A stretch of DNA of 33,183 nucleotides from Bacteroidales bacterium (GCA_023229245.1 JALNZU010000033.1:1-33183); one strand, 5' to 3'. Counted from the stretch's first letter, positions 1-6,732 are shown. Notes: a model not told the origin generated them from the sequence alone. Made by a program: numbers and translations.

Positions 1-32
1 AAGGATGCTTTTTTTATTTTATCTTTGTCCAT
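1..32 (-). CDS. 5' end of an ORF in the left terminal repeat (partial)
   Basis: ATG at 32-30 on the minus strand opens an ORF reading MDKDKIKKAS before the window ends. The same ORF start is in the right repeat. A TATATTTG box (TAnnTTTG type) lies upstream of it inside the repeat. A gene at the edge of a repeated element suggests a transposase, but ten residues are too few to assign a family. Confidence 0.35.
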   Translation of the reverse strand, partial: MDKDKIKKAS

Positions 33-127
33 AGTGCGGGGTTTTATCTACAACAAATATACTGAAATTCAATGGAATAACAGTATATTTACCCGCATTT
101 TTTTCATTTTTATGAATAATTCAGGTA
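1..127 (-). repeat. Left copy of terminal inverted repeat (mobile-element edge)
   Basis: Bases 5-127 are the exact reverse complement of 33061-33183 (123 bp, no mismatch found by eye). The copy reads outward to the left. It holds a 10-bp stem (55-64 with 81-90), a GCGGG/CCCGC pair around that stem, and a start codon at 30-32. Similarity to the right copy stops at 127, next to a fragment of whatever gene preceded cas2. The sequence shows two inverted copies; that they are edges of an insertion sequence is inference. A repeat-induced contig break is the main alternative. Confidence 0.85.
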
Positions 128-177
128 AGGTAGGACGTAAAATTAATAAAGTTAATTTATCTGTCCAGTTTTTCTAG
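128..177 (+). pseudogene. 3' remnant of the gene that preceded cas2
   Basis: One frame is open from the repeat edge to TAG at 175-177 and would encode about 16 residues (VGRKINKVNLSVQFF at the end). The other two frames stop early. The stop lies 10 bp before the cas2 ATG, the spacing expected of an operon partner such as cas1. The fragment is too short to identify. It suggests that the repeated element at 1-127 removed the rest of the cas operon from this position. Confidence 0.3.
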
Positions 178-187
178 ACCAGCTCAC

Positions 188-478
188 ATGTATCTGATAT
201 TTTATGACATAGAAAAAAACAGCTTACGCAAGAAGATTGCTGATCTGTTGCGTTATCATGGTTATATACGGATACAGCTTTCAGTATTTGCTGGAAATAT
301 TAATCCTGAAAAATTCCAACTTTGGAAGAAGATATCATTGTTGGTAAAAACCGAAGAAAACGATAAGGTATATTGTTTGAAAATAAACGATGACAATTTT
401 AGAAATATAAAAAAAATTGGTACTTTTGATGCAGATATAGAGTTTATTCTGGGTACTAAAAAAAGCATGATTTTTTAG
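188..478 (+). CDS. cas2: CRISPR-associated protein Cas2
   Basis: Cas2 is the small ferredoxin-fold partner of Cas1 in the spacer-integration complex. The 96-residue product has the usual length. It opens with a first beta strand ending in the conserved Asp (MYLIFYDI, Asp7), then a basic helix (NSLRKKIADLLRYHG) and the second strand IRIQLSVFAG, matching the family pattern R-x-Q-x-S-V-F-x-G. The 36-bp-repeat array begins 81 bp after the stop. No other cas gene is inside the window; the gene directly upstream is cut at 127. I cannot assign a CRISPR subtype from cas2 and the repeat alone. A 3' fragment of a second cas2 copy is found at 1960-2042. Confidence 0.9.
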   Translation: MYLIFYDIEKNSLRKKIADLLRYHGYIRIQLSVFAGNINPEKFQLWKKISLLVKTEENDKVYCLKINDDNFRNIKKIGTFDADIEFILGTKKSMIF

Positions 479-559
479 TCCAATGATAAAAAAGGGCATA
501 TTGCAGGGATGGAAAATGGTAGTAAGTAGTTTATTTTTAGATAATTATAAAACTAACGG
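479..559 (+). promoter_or_regulatory. CRISPR leader
   Basis: This is the 81 bp between the cas2 stop and the first repeat. It is AT-rich and ends in ATAAAACTAACGG directly before the repeat. Leader identity follows from position: it is next to cas2, the first repeats are perfect and decay is at the far end. A second copy of the same length lies at 2043-2123, with 8 differences by hand count. Confidence 0.8.
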
Positions 560-943
560 GTCTAACCACTACGATAAATTAGAAACGACTGAGACCAATC
601 ACAGGCGCTTCATCAAAAAATTCTGATAGTCTAACCACTACGATAAATTAGAAACGACTGAGACGATCGCCATCATAAATGGTTCCTTTCATTTTTTTGT
701 CTAACCACTACGATAAATTAGAAACGACTGAGACCACTCTGCCAGCGCAAATCCTATGCAGAATGAAAGTCTAACCACTACGATAAATTAGAAACGACTG
801 AGACCCATTTTATTTATTTTTAAAGTACTAATTTGCAGTCTAACCACTACGATAAATTAGAAACGACTGAGACTAGGGAAAATAATTTTCTATCATAATC
901 ATCATTTGTCTAACCACTACGATAAATTAGAAACGACTGAGAT
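560..943 (+). CRISPR. CRISPR array, 6 repeats and 5 spacers
   Basis: Repeats of 36 bp lie at 560-595, 629-664, 699-734, 769-804, 838-873 and 908-943. Each begins GTCTAACCACTACG and ends CGACTGAGAC. The first five are identical and the last ends in T instead of C, the usual sign of the leader-distal end. Spacers are 596-628 (33), 665-698 (34), 735-768 (34), 805-837 (33) and 874-907 (34), all different. The repeat ends are complementary (GTCT/AGAC). I saw no anti-repeat that would suggest a tracrRNA. Subtype is unresolved. Confidence 0.98.
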
Positions 944-1078
944 TAGTCAATGGACAATGGACAATGGATAATGGATAATTGACAAGTCCCTTGTAATCAA
1001 TATTTTAGTAGGTAAGTGAAGAAGAAAGGTGGTTTCGACAGGCTCAACCACCTGATTTCAGCCAGCTCAACCACCTTA
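944..1078 (+). repeat. Array trailer, copy 1
   Basis: The stretch after the terminal repeat is the prototype of a unit found six times up to 2740. It starts TAGTCAA and runs into heptad-like repeats (ACAATGG, ATAATGG). Then come ACAAGTCCC, an AT-rich stretch with TTTTAGTAGGTAAGTG, and a REP-like palindrome at 1028-1053 (GGTGGTTTCGACAGG...CCACCT). A second partial palindrome arm lies at about 1060-1076. No coding potential is seen. Confidence 0.75.
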
Positions 1079-1153
1079 GCTTAACCACTACGATAAATTA
1101 GTGGATAAACCGAAACATGCTACCCCCTCAGCTGGGTGTGAAACGAATAAGAC
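1079..1153 (+). repeat. Degenerate CRISPR repeat split by a 39-bp insertion
   Basis: Bases 1079-1101 match repeat positions 1-23 (GCTTAACCACTACG...TTAG). Bases 1141-1153 match positions 24-36 (AAACGAATAAGAC, two changes). The 39 bp between (1102-1140) are not found elsewhere in the window and hold an ACCC/GGGT pair. The two halves add up to exactly 36, so this is an insertion into one repeat, not two partial repeats. Confidence 0.75.
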
Positions 1154-1321
1154 TAGTCAATGAGCAATGAATCCCGAAGGCTTTCGGGAACAATGGACAA
1201 TTGGCAAGTCTCAACTATTCAATGGATTAGTGAGGTTTGAATTAATATTCTGTTAGGTAAGTGAGGAAGAATGGTAGTTGTGTGGAAAGAACAGGTGGTT
1301 TCGACAGGCTCAACCACCTGA
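1154..1321 (+). repeat. Array trailer, copy 2
   Basis: It begins TAGTCAATG, then carries the hairpin TCCCGAAGGCTTTCGGGA at 1172-1189, the AT-rich middle, and a REP-like palindrome at 1294-1319. From about 1191 onward it is almost identical to trailer copy 5 (offset 1034 bp), including the degenerate repeat that follows at 1322. Confidence 0.7.
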
Positions 1322-1429
1322 ACTTAGCCACTACGATAAATTAGAAACGACTGAGACTATTTCATAATTTATGTTTAAATTCTTTTTTGAATTGTCTAAC
1401 CACTACGATAAATTAGAAACGACTGAGAT
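1322..1429 (+). CRISPR. Decayed mini-array: two repeats, one spacer
   Basis: The repeat at 1322-1357 has a degraded 5' end (ACTTAGCCAC) but an intact 3' end. The spacer is 1358-1393 (36 bp, AT-rich). The repeat at 1394-1429 is intact except for the terminal T typical of leader-distal repeats here. No leader is next to it, so it is probably a relic. The spacer differs from that of the matching mini-array at 2356-2460. Confidence 0.8.
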
Positions 1430-1605
1430 TAGTCAATTGACAATGGACAATGGATAATGGACAATTAACAAGTCCCTCTTAATCAATATATTAGTAAGGT
1501 TTGAATTAATATTTTAGTAGGTAAGTGAAGAAGAATAGTGGTTGTGTGGAAAAGAATGGTGGTTGTATGGAAATGAAAGGTGGTTGAGCCTGTCGAAACC
1601 ACCTT
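1430..1605 (+). repeat. Array trailer, copy 3
   Basis: It begins TAGTCAATTGACAATGG with heptad repeats, then the AT-rich middle (TTAATCAATATATTAG). It ends in a REP-like palindrome at 1578-1603, here in the opposite orientation (AGGTGGTTGAGCCTGTCG). It lacks the TCCCGAA hairpin. Confidence 0.7.
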
Positions 1606-1641
1606 GCTTAACCACTACGACAAATTCGAAACGACTGAGAT
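1606..1641 (+). repeat. Solitary degenerate CRISPR repeat
   Basis: A 36-bp repeat with changes at its 5' end (GCTTAACC), two internal changes (GACAAATTCG) and the terminal T. It sits directly between trailer copies 3 and 4 with no spacer, as expected if recombination between repeats removed the rest of an array. Confidence 0.8.
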
Positions 1642-1927
1642 TAGTCAATTGACAATTGACAATGGACCATGGACAATTAATCCCGAAGGCTTTCGGGAAC
1701 AATTAGCAAGTCCCTTTTAATCAATATATTAGTAAGGTTTGAATTAATATTTTAGTAGGTAAGTGAAAAAGAATGGTGGTTGTGTGGAAATGAAAGGTGG
1801 TTGAGCGACCCAAAAGGTGGTTGAGCGACTCAAAAGGTGGTTGAGCGACTCAAAAGGTGGTTGAGCGACTCAAAAGGTGGTTGAGCCTGTCGAAACCACC
1901 TGATTTCAGCCAGCTCAACCACCAGAT
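1642..1927 (+). repeat. Array trailer, copy 4, with expanded palindrome arm
   Basis: It begins TAGTCAATTGACAATTG, with the hairpin TCCCGAAGGCTTTCGGGA at 1681-1698 and the AT-rich middle. A 20-bp tandem repeat follows at 1801-1880, then a REP-like palindrome at 1875-1900 and a further arm ending CCACC near 1923. It is followed by the cas2 fragment and second leader, not by a CRISPR repeat. Confidence 0.7.
1801..1880 (+). repeat. 20-bp tandem repeat, four units
   Basis: Four successive 20-bp units TTGAGCGACTCAAAAGGTGG (the first has GACCC). They extend the left arm of the REP-like palindrome, which in its normal form reads TTGAGCCTGTCGAAACCACC. The units look like slippage copies of one palindrome arm. 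A single unit of the same kind is present in trailer copy 6. Confidence 0.9.
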
Positions 1928-1959
1928 GTGAATAGAAACCTCAAAAAATATTCTGTACG

Positions 1960-2042
1960 TAATTTGTAAAGTATAAAAAATTCGTACTTTTGAGACAGAT
2001 ATGAATTTTGTACTATACACAAGAAAAAGCATGATTTTTTAG
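1960..2042 (+). pseudogene. cas2 3' fragment (second copy)
   Basis: The frame ending at TAG 2040-2042 reads IRTFETDMNFVLYTRKSMIF, against IGTFDADIEFILGTKKSMIF in intact Cas2. Over the last 58 bp, 45 positions match by hand count. The frame is closed upstream by a TAA and similarity fades before about 1960, so only the C-terminal quarter survives. It joins directly to a second leader with the same spacing as the intact locus. A cas2-leader-repeat block was therefore duplicated and then eroded. Confidence 0.8.
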
Positions 2043-2123
2043 TCCAATGATAAAAAAGGGCATATTGCAGGAATGAAAAATGGTGGTAAATAACTTATCT
2101 TTAGATGATTATAAAACTAACGG
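2043..2123 (+). promoter_or_regulatory. Second CRISPR leader copy
   Basis: These 81 bp align without gaps to the leader at 479-559. I count eight differences, all transitions. It joins the cas2 fragment at one end and a near-perfect repeat at the other. It is better conserved (73/81) than the flanking cas2 fragment (45/58). Confidence 0.85.
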
Positions 2124-2159
2124 GTCTAACCACTACGATAAATTAGAAACGACTGAGAT
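2124..2159 (+). CRISPR. Solitary leader-proximal CRISPR repeat
   Basis: It matches the array repeat at 35 of 36 positions; the last base is T, the form of a leader-distal repeat. It lies directly after the second leader and directly before trailer copy 5. This is the structure of an array that has lost all its spacers by recombination between its first and last repeats. Confidence 0.85.
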
Positions 2160-2355
2160 TAGTCAATTGACAATGGATAATGGACAATGGACAATTGATA
2201 ATGGACAATGGATCCCGAAGGCTTTCGGGAACAATTGGCAAGTCCCAACTATTCAATGGATTAGTAAGGTTTGAATTAATATTCTGTTAGGTAAGTGAGG
2301 AAGAATGGTAGTTGTGTGGAAAGAACAGGTGGTTTCGACAGGCTCAACCACCTGA
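2160..2355 (+). repeat. Array trailer, copy 5
   Basis: It begins TAGTCAATTGACAATGG with a long heptad run, then the hairpin TCCCGAAGGCTTTCGGGA at 2213-2230, the AT-rich middle, and a REP-like palindrome at 2328-2353. It is nearly identical to trailer copy 2 from the hairpin to the next repeat. Confidence 0.7.
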
Positions 2356-2460
2356 ACTTAGCCACTACGATAAATTAGAAACGACTGAGACATTAAAAGC
2401 AAGATTAAAATTAGTTTTTTCATTGTCTAACCACTACGATAAATTAGAAACGACTGAGAT
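2356..2460 (+). CRISPR. Decayed mini-array: two repeats, one spacer
   Basis: The repeat at 2356-2391 has the same degraded 5' end as the one at 1322 (ACTTAGCCAC). The spacer is 2392-2424 (33 bp). The repeat at 2425-2460 is intact except for the terminal T. The shared damage of the first repeat shows common descent with 1322-1429, yet the spacers differ. Confidence 0.8.
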
Positions 2461-2739
2461 TAGTCAATTGACAATGGACAATGGACAACGGACAATGGAT
2501 CCCGAAGGCTTTCGGGAACAATGAACAATTAACAAGTCCCTTTTAATCAATATATTAGCGAGGTTTGAATCAAAATTCTAGTAGTTAAGTGAAAAAGAAT
2601 GGTGGTTGTGTGGAAATGAAAGGTGGTTGAGCGACCCAAAAGGTGGTTGAGCCTACCGAAACCACCTAATTCTAACTCCTACTCAAGTAGTTGAGCAAAC
2701 TAAATAGGTGGTTGAGCCTGTCGAAACCACCTGTTTGAC
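2461..2739 (+). repeat. Array trailer, copy 6 (end of CRISPR wreckage)
   Basis: It begins TAGTCAATTGACAATGG, with the hairpin TCCCGAAGGCTTTCGGGA at 2500-2517, the AT-rich middle, and one 20-bp GAGCGACCCAAAAGGTGG unit. Two REP-like palindromes follow at 2641-2666 and 2706-2731. From 2740 to 2939 I see no repeat, gene or clear promoter. Confidence 0.7.
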
Positions 2740-2939
2740 TACGACAAGAAATTTGATGAGGTTAACTTCCCGTTAGCTATATTTTTAGTATGTTTGAAGG
2801 AAAATATTTGTGGCGACGAAGATAATAATGATATTTAAATACGAACTAGATAAAAGGCTTTAATAAAATAGCATTTTTCCATTTCAAAGAAACTGATACC
2901 TTAATGTATAATCTAAAACGTAAGTACCAGTAATTAAAG

Positions 2940-4358
2940 ATGAAACAACTTAGAATTTTATTTTTAATTGGGATAATAGTTCTTTTAGGAGGTATCCTCA
3001 TACCTACTCTAAACACTTATTCTGCAGATTATATAGAGTTACAAAACAAAATCCGGCAAAATCAAAAGCTATTCAAAATCAAGCCTTATAAGGCATTGAG
3101 TGATATTGATACTTTGATCAAAGAAGCAGAATATTATGAAAAGGATAGTTTAATTCTAGAACTAATTGCCAATAAGGCGGAATATAATTATTTTCTGAAT
3201 ACCGATTTTGAGCAGATGCTTGAATCAGCATCGATCCTTAAGGAAAGGGCAAAACAGTATAACAATCACTTGTATGAAGCGAAGGCGCATAAATACATAG
3301 CGCAGGCATATTCATTGAATGAATTATATAACAAGTCTTTAGAAAATTTGGAAATCGGTCTCACTATTTTAGACGAATCTAAATCCGATAATATATTAAT
3401 TATTATGGAGCAAGCTAATTTTCATACTGCTTTTGCAAATGTATATAATTTAAAAGGTGAGTATTTCAGTAGTATTCAATGCCTATTAAGCTCAGTAAAT
3501 ATCCATCAAAAATTAACAGACCCTGAATGGAAAAGGGGTGCAACTTTTATGGATTATTCCAATCTTGGGGGCGCATATCTAAATGTAAACCTTGATTCTG
3601 CCAAAGTTTATGCTGAAAGATCCATAACTTTGATGACGGAAAAAGAAGAAACTCACGACCTTACTTATTTAAATTATATTGTCCTGGGAAGGGTAAGTTT
3701 AGAAAGGGCTGACTACGGGAAAGCTTTGGAATATTATAAAATGGCCGAAAAAATTCAGGATAATAAGCACTTCCTCAATACAAAAGACTTATATAAAAAG
3801 ATGAGTCAGGTATATAAAAAACTCGATTCAACTGAATTAGCCATGATTTACAAGAATAAACTAACAGAACTTGAGTTCGAAATTTCTCAAAGCCAGAATA
3901 AGTTTCTAAGAAAAATCATACATGATAATCAACCAGTTGATTCTCAACATATAAATTGGATGTATATAGTTTTAAGTTTGGTACTTGTGGGTTTATCTTT
4001 TACTATTCTATTTCAAAGATATATTTTAAACCGAAAAAAAAAGAATGTTCAAAACTCGCTTACTCCCGAAAAATATAATCAATTGATACAGCTCATAAGA
4101 AATAATGATCCAAGTTTTTTGCTTGCCTTTGAAAAAGAATTTCCCAATTTCACACAAAAACTACAAACTAAATCGCCAGAGCTGACATTACAAGAAATTG
4201 AGCTTCTTGCGAAGATAAGATTAAACCTGTCAAACAAAGAAATCGCACAATTCAAGTTCCTACAGCACAAAACAGTTCAGAACAACAGATATATGATACG
4301 AAAGAAGCTGAATCTCCCAGCTAAAACCGATTTGAATAAATGGGTAGGAAATATCTGA
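2940..4358 (+). CDS. Membrane-anchored TPR protein with C-terminal LuxR-like HTH
   Basis: A predicted one-component regulator of a type common in Bacteroidota. The 472-residue product has an N-terminal signal or membrane segment (about 6-22) and helical TPR-like repeats (about 70-310). A transmembrane segment follows at 340-359 (MYIVLSLVLVGLSFTILF) with a basic stop at RKKKN. The cytoplasmic end (413-468) is helix-turn-helix (ELTLQEIELLAKIRLNLSNK, then EIAQFKFLQHKTVQNNRYMI), which follows the LuxR/GerE pattern. A TPR sensor outside the membrane would signal to a DNA-binding domain inside. No receiver or kinase domain is seen. The target is unknown; the beta-helix gene 500 bp downstream is a candidate only by position. 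I found no clear TAnnTTTG box upstream. Confidence 0.8.
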   Translation: MKQLRILFLIGIIVLLGGILIPTLNTYSADYIELQNKIRQNQKLFKIKPYKALSDIDTLIKEAEYYEKDSLILELIANKAEYNYFLNTDFEQMLESASILKERAKQYNNHLYEAKAHKYIAQAYSLNELYNKSLENLEIGLTILDESKSDNILIIMEQANFHTAFANVYNLKGEYFSSIQCLLSSVNIHQKLTDPEWKRGATFMDYSNLGGAYLNVNLDSAKVYAERSITLMTEKEETHDLTYLNYIVLGRVSLERADYGKALEYYKMAEKIQDNKHFLNTKDLYKKMSQVYKKLDSTELAMIYKNKLTELEFEISQSQNKFLRKIIHDNQPVDSQHINWMYIVLSLVLVGLSFTILFQRYILNRKKKNVQNSLTPEKYNQLIQLIRNNDPSFLLAFEKEFPNFTQKLQTKSPELTLQEIELLAKIRLNLSNKEIAQFKFLQHKTVQNNRYMIRKKLNLPAKTDLNKWVGNI

Positions 4359-4660
4359 ATTATACATACCTTGTTATTATCAAGCGAAAGGATGAAGGTA
4401 TTAATGTTGATATGACTTAAATCCATACAGTTTAAATGGCTGATATTGACTTGACTCCGCAATATGTTGAACACGCAGAACAAAAAGATAAGCTTTTCTC
4501 CCTAAAAATAAAATATCCAAATAGTTTATTATTTATTTACTTTCAATTGAATTTAGATGTAACTATCTTATAAACAATGATGTAATGGATTACATCCTTT
4601 TGAATTTTGTTTATTTATCAAACCATATCTTTTTTAGGAGCAAGATAACTTGATCTTCTC
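4359..4660. other. Intergenic stretch without recognised features
   Basis: The first 300 bp after the TPR/HTH gene hold no supported ORF, terminator or promoter. The sequence is AT-rich from about 4500 on. An IS21-like remnant follows at 4665. Confidence 0.5.
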
Positions 4661-4664
4661 AAAG

Positions 4665-4736
4665 TGGTACAAATCGAACTGTAAAAAGTGGCACGGTTTG
4701 AACCGAAATCACTGGCACAAATCAAACCGGAATATC
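4665..4736 (+). mobile_element. IS21-family-like end remnant (three 24-bp iterons)
   Basis: Three units start at 4665, 4689 and 4713, exactly 24 bp apart, on the pattern TGGCACAAATCAAACCGGAA. The middle one is TGGCACGGTTTGAACCGAAA and the first TGGTACAAATCGAACTGTAA. Serial TGGCAC...GAACCGGAAT repeats are typical of the multiple transposase-binding sites at IS21-family ends. No istA or istB gene is nearby, so this is a solo end left by deletion or decay. The family call is from memory of such ends and not from a search. Confidence 0.55.
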
Positions 4737-4833
4737 CACCAAATAAAGACTATCCATACTGATGGGAACTAAAAGGGAACAAGAAAGGAATCTATCAGGA
4801 GTATTGATTCTAAGTCTTTTGAGTCTATACTTT

Positions 4834-4841
4834 TAGATTTG
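4834..4841 (+). promoter_or_regulatory. Candidate -7 promoter box for the beta-helix gene
   Basis: TAGATTTG matches the Bacteroidota -7 consensus TAnnTTTG and lies 22 bp before the start codon. No convincing -33 box is found at the normal distance, so the call is moderate. Confidence 0.4.
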
Positions 4842-4863
4842 CAAATCAAAAAAAATTAAAACG

Positions 4864-6657
4864 ATGAAAAAAAATTTACTTTTATTTCTTTTAGTATTGT
4901 TTTGTTCGCATTATCTAATTTCACAAAACCCAAATGAAGACAATGTCCTCTATGTAAATGTGAATCAAACAACGGGAACAAATAGTGGTAACAGTTGGGA
5001 AAATGCAATACCCGAGTTAGCTGATGCACTTAAATGGGCAAGGGAAAATCAAAATGCAGGAATTTGGTCGGAAAACAGTCCTTTAAAAATTTGGGTAGCA
5101 AAAGGGACTTACAAACCTCTGTACAATGCTGATGATGGGTTATATACAGAAAATGGAGATAGAGCCAATGCATTTGTCTTAGTCAAAAACGTCCAGATTT
5201 TTGGAGGTTTTTCTGGCAATGAAACCTCAGTAGAAGAAAGAGACTGGCAAAATAATCCAAGCATACTTTCTGGAAACATTGGTAATGAAGACGACCCTTA
5301 TGATAATGTGTATCATATTATTATTGCTGCTGGAAGCATGCAGGAAGCTCTTTTAGACGGATTTACTCTTACCGAAGGAAGAGGTGACGGAAGTATTTTT
5401 GGTGGGCCTGTTGTCAATGGATTCGAAATAAATAGTGGGGGTGGTGCTATCAATACGAATGCTACTTCAGTTTTATTCCGAAATTTGATAGTAGACAACA
5501 ATCTTGGATATTGGGGCGGGCAGATTTACAATTATCAATCATCACCTATCTTTGAGAATATGGAAATTATTAATGGGTGGTCATTTTGGGGAGGTGGTGT
5601 ACATAACAGAGATTCAGACCCAATTTTTAGAAATGTATATATCGCAAATAACCAATGTGAATTAGCCGGTGGAGGTATGTACTGCGTCGAGTTTGGAGCT
5701 GTTACTTTGGAAAATGTTACCTTTTTTGGTAATTCTACCGGTAACACCGGTCAAGGAGGTGGATTCTACAGCTATGTCAAAGTAAAATTAAAGATGGATC
5801 GTGTCTCTTTTATCGAAAATGAATCAGGTGAAGCAGGAGGTGGGATAGGCTTTGTGGCGGATGGGATAAACGAAGATGTAATTTTCCAAAATTGTCTGTT
5901 TGTTGGAAATAAGACCAATGGACACGGAGGAGGGATAATGTTTTATGACGCACAACAAGGAGGAACTACGTTTAAATTAGAAAACTCAACATTTTATGAC
6001 AATGAAGCAGAAACAGGAGCATCTTTAGGAATTTGGTACGATCAGGAAGCTAATGGAGTTCCTGTTGAAATCAATAACACAATCATTTGGAACAATACTA
6101 CTTCACTAAGTGGTGCTGCCAACCCAACTTTTGTGATAAACAACTCACTCCTTCAGGATAATGAATGCCCTCCAAATATTGAATGTAACAATGTTATTTT
6201 TAATACTAACCCTCTATTCACTAATGAAGAAAATGGCGACTTTTCCCTGATTGAAGACTCACCAGCTGTAAATACTGGAAGCAATGAGCATTATACTGGA
6301 TTAGATGAAAACACTATTGATCTGGCAGGGAATCCCAGAGTGTATGGATATGAACAAGGCGGCATCATAGATATGGGAGCTTATGAGTTTCAGAAAACTT
6401 TTGGAATAGCTGATTTGACAACAAAAAATATACAATTTTATCCAAATCCAATCAGACAAGGAGAAAATATAAATATTATTAGAAGTGATAACACAGCAGG
6501 AAAAGTAGAACTTTACTCTATTACAGGCCAAATGATCTTAAAAAAAGATACGTTCCTGCAACAGATTCAAATACCTATTAATATACCAGAAGGAATTTAT
6601 ATTCTGAAATATCACGACAAACACCGTTTTGAATCAATCAAACTGATAGTTGAATAA
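4864..6657 (+). CDS. Secreted beta-helix protein with T9SS sorting domain
   Basis: A 597-residue exported surface protein. It has a signal peptide (1-20, MKKNLLLFLLVLFCSHYLIS). A polymorphic-outer-membrane-protein-like start follows (YVNVNQTTGTNSGNSWENA and later IWVAKGTYKP). Then come many Gly/Asn-rich turns of a right-handed parallel beta-helix (for example GGGAINTNATSVLFRNLIVD and later GGGMYCVEF, GGGFYSY, GGGIGF, GGGIMFY). The C-terminal 85 residues are a type A T9SS sorting domain (FYPNPIR...GIYILKY...KLIVE), which directs export across the outer membrane. The helix could bind or degrade polysaccharide or act in adhesion; no catalytic site is evident. It stands alone with a candidate promoter at 4834. 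Confidence 0.85.
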   Translation: MKKNLLLFLLVLFCSHYLISQNPNEDNVLYVNVNQTTGTNSGNSWENAIPELADALKWARENQNAGIWSENSPLKIWVAKGTYKPLYNADDGLYTENGDRANAFVLVKNVQIFGGFSGNETSVEERDWQNNPSILSGNIGNEDDPYDNVYHIIIAAGSMQEALLDGFTLTEGRGDGSIFGGPVVNGFEINSGGGAINTNATSVLFRNLIVDNNLGYWGGQIYNYQSSPIFENMEIINGWSFWGGGVHNRDSDPIFRNVYIANNQCELAGGGMYCVEFGAVTLENVTFFGNSTGNTGQGGGFYSYVKVKLKMDRVSFIENESGEAGGGIGFVADGINEDVIFQNCLFVGNKTNGHGGGIMFYDAQQGGTTFKLENSTFYDNEAETGASLGIWYDQEANGVPVEINNTIIWNNTTSLSGAANPTFVINNSLLQDNECPPNIECNNVIFNTNPLFTNEENGDFSLIEDSPAVNTGSNEHYTGLDENTIDLAGNPRVYGYEQGGIIDMGAYEFQKTFGIADLTTKNIQFYPNPIRQGENINIIRSDNTAGKVELYSITGQMILKKDTFLQQIQIPINIPEGIYILKYHDKHRFESIKLIVE

Positions 6658-6732
6658 CCAAGCAATCAAATGAAAAATAATAGATAACTTTAAGTTTGAC
6701 ACTATCCCTTATAGTGTGTATGCATAAATCAG

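Noticed and set aside
262..468. Minus-strand ORF inside cas2
   Set aside because: Shadow of cas2, which has clear family motifs on the other strand.
1514..2032. Minus-strand ORFs at 1514-1702 and 1850-2032
   Set aside because: They translate the trailer repeats and the reverse of the cas2 fragment.
2080..2524. Small plus-strand ORFs at 2080-2274 and 2312-2524
   Set aside because: They are made of leader, CRISPR repeats, heptads and palindromes and recur with these repeats; no protein signal.
560..2740. tracrRNA or type II locus
   Set aside because: No anti-repeat outside the array was seen and no cas9 is in the window; subtype is left open.
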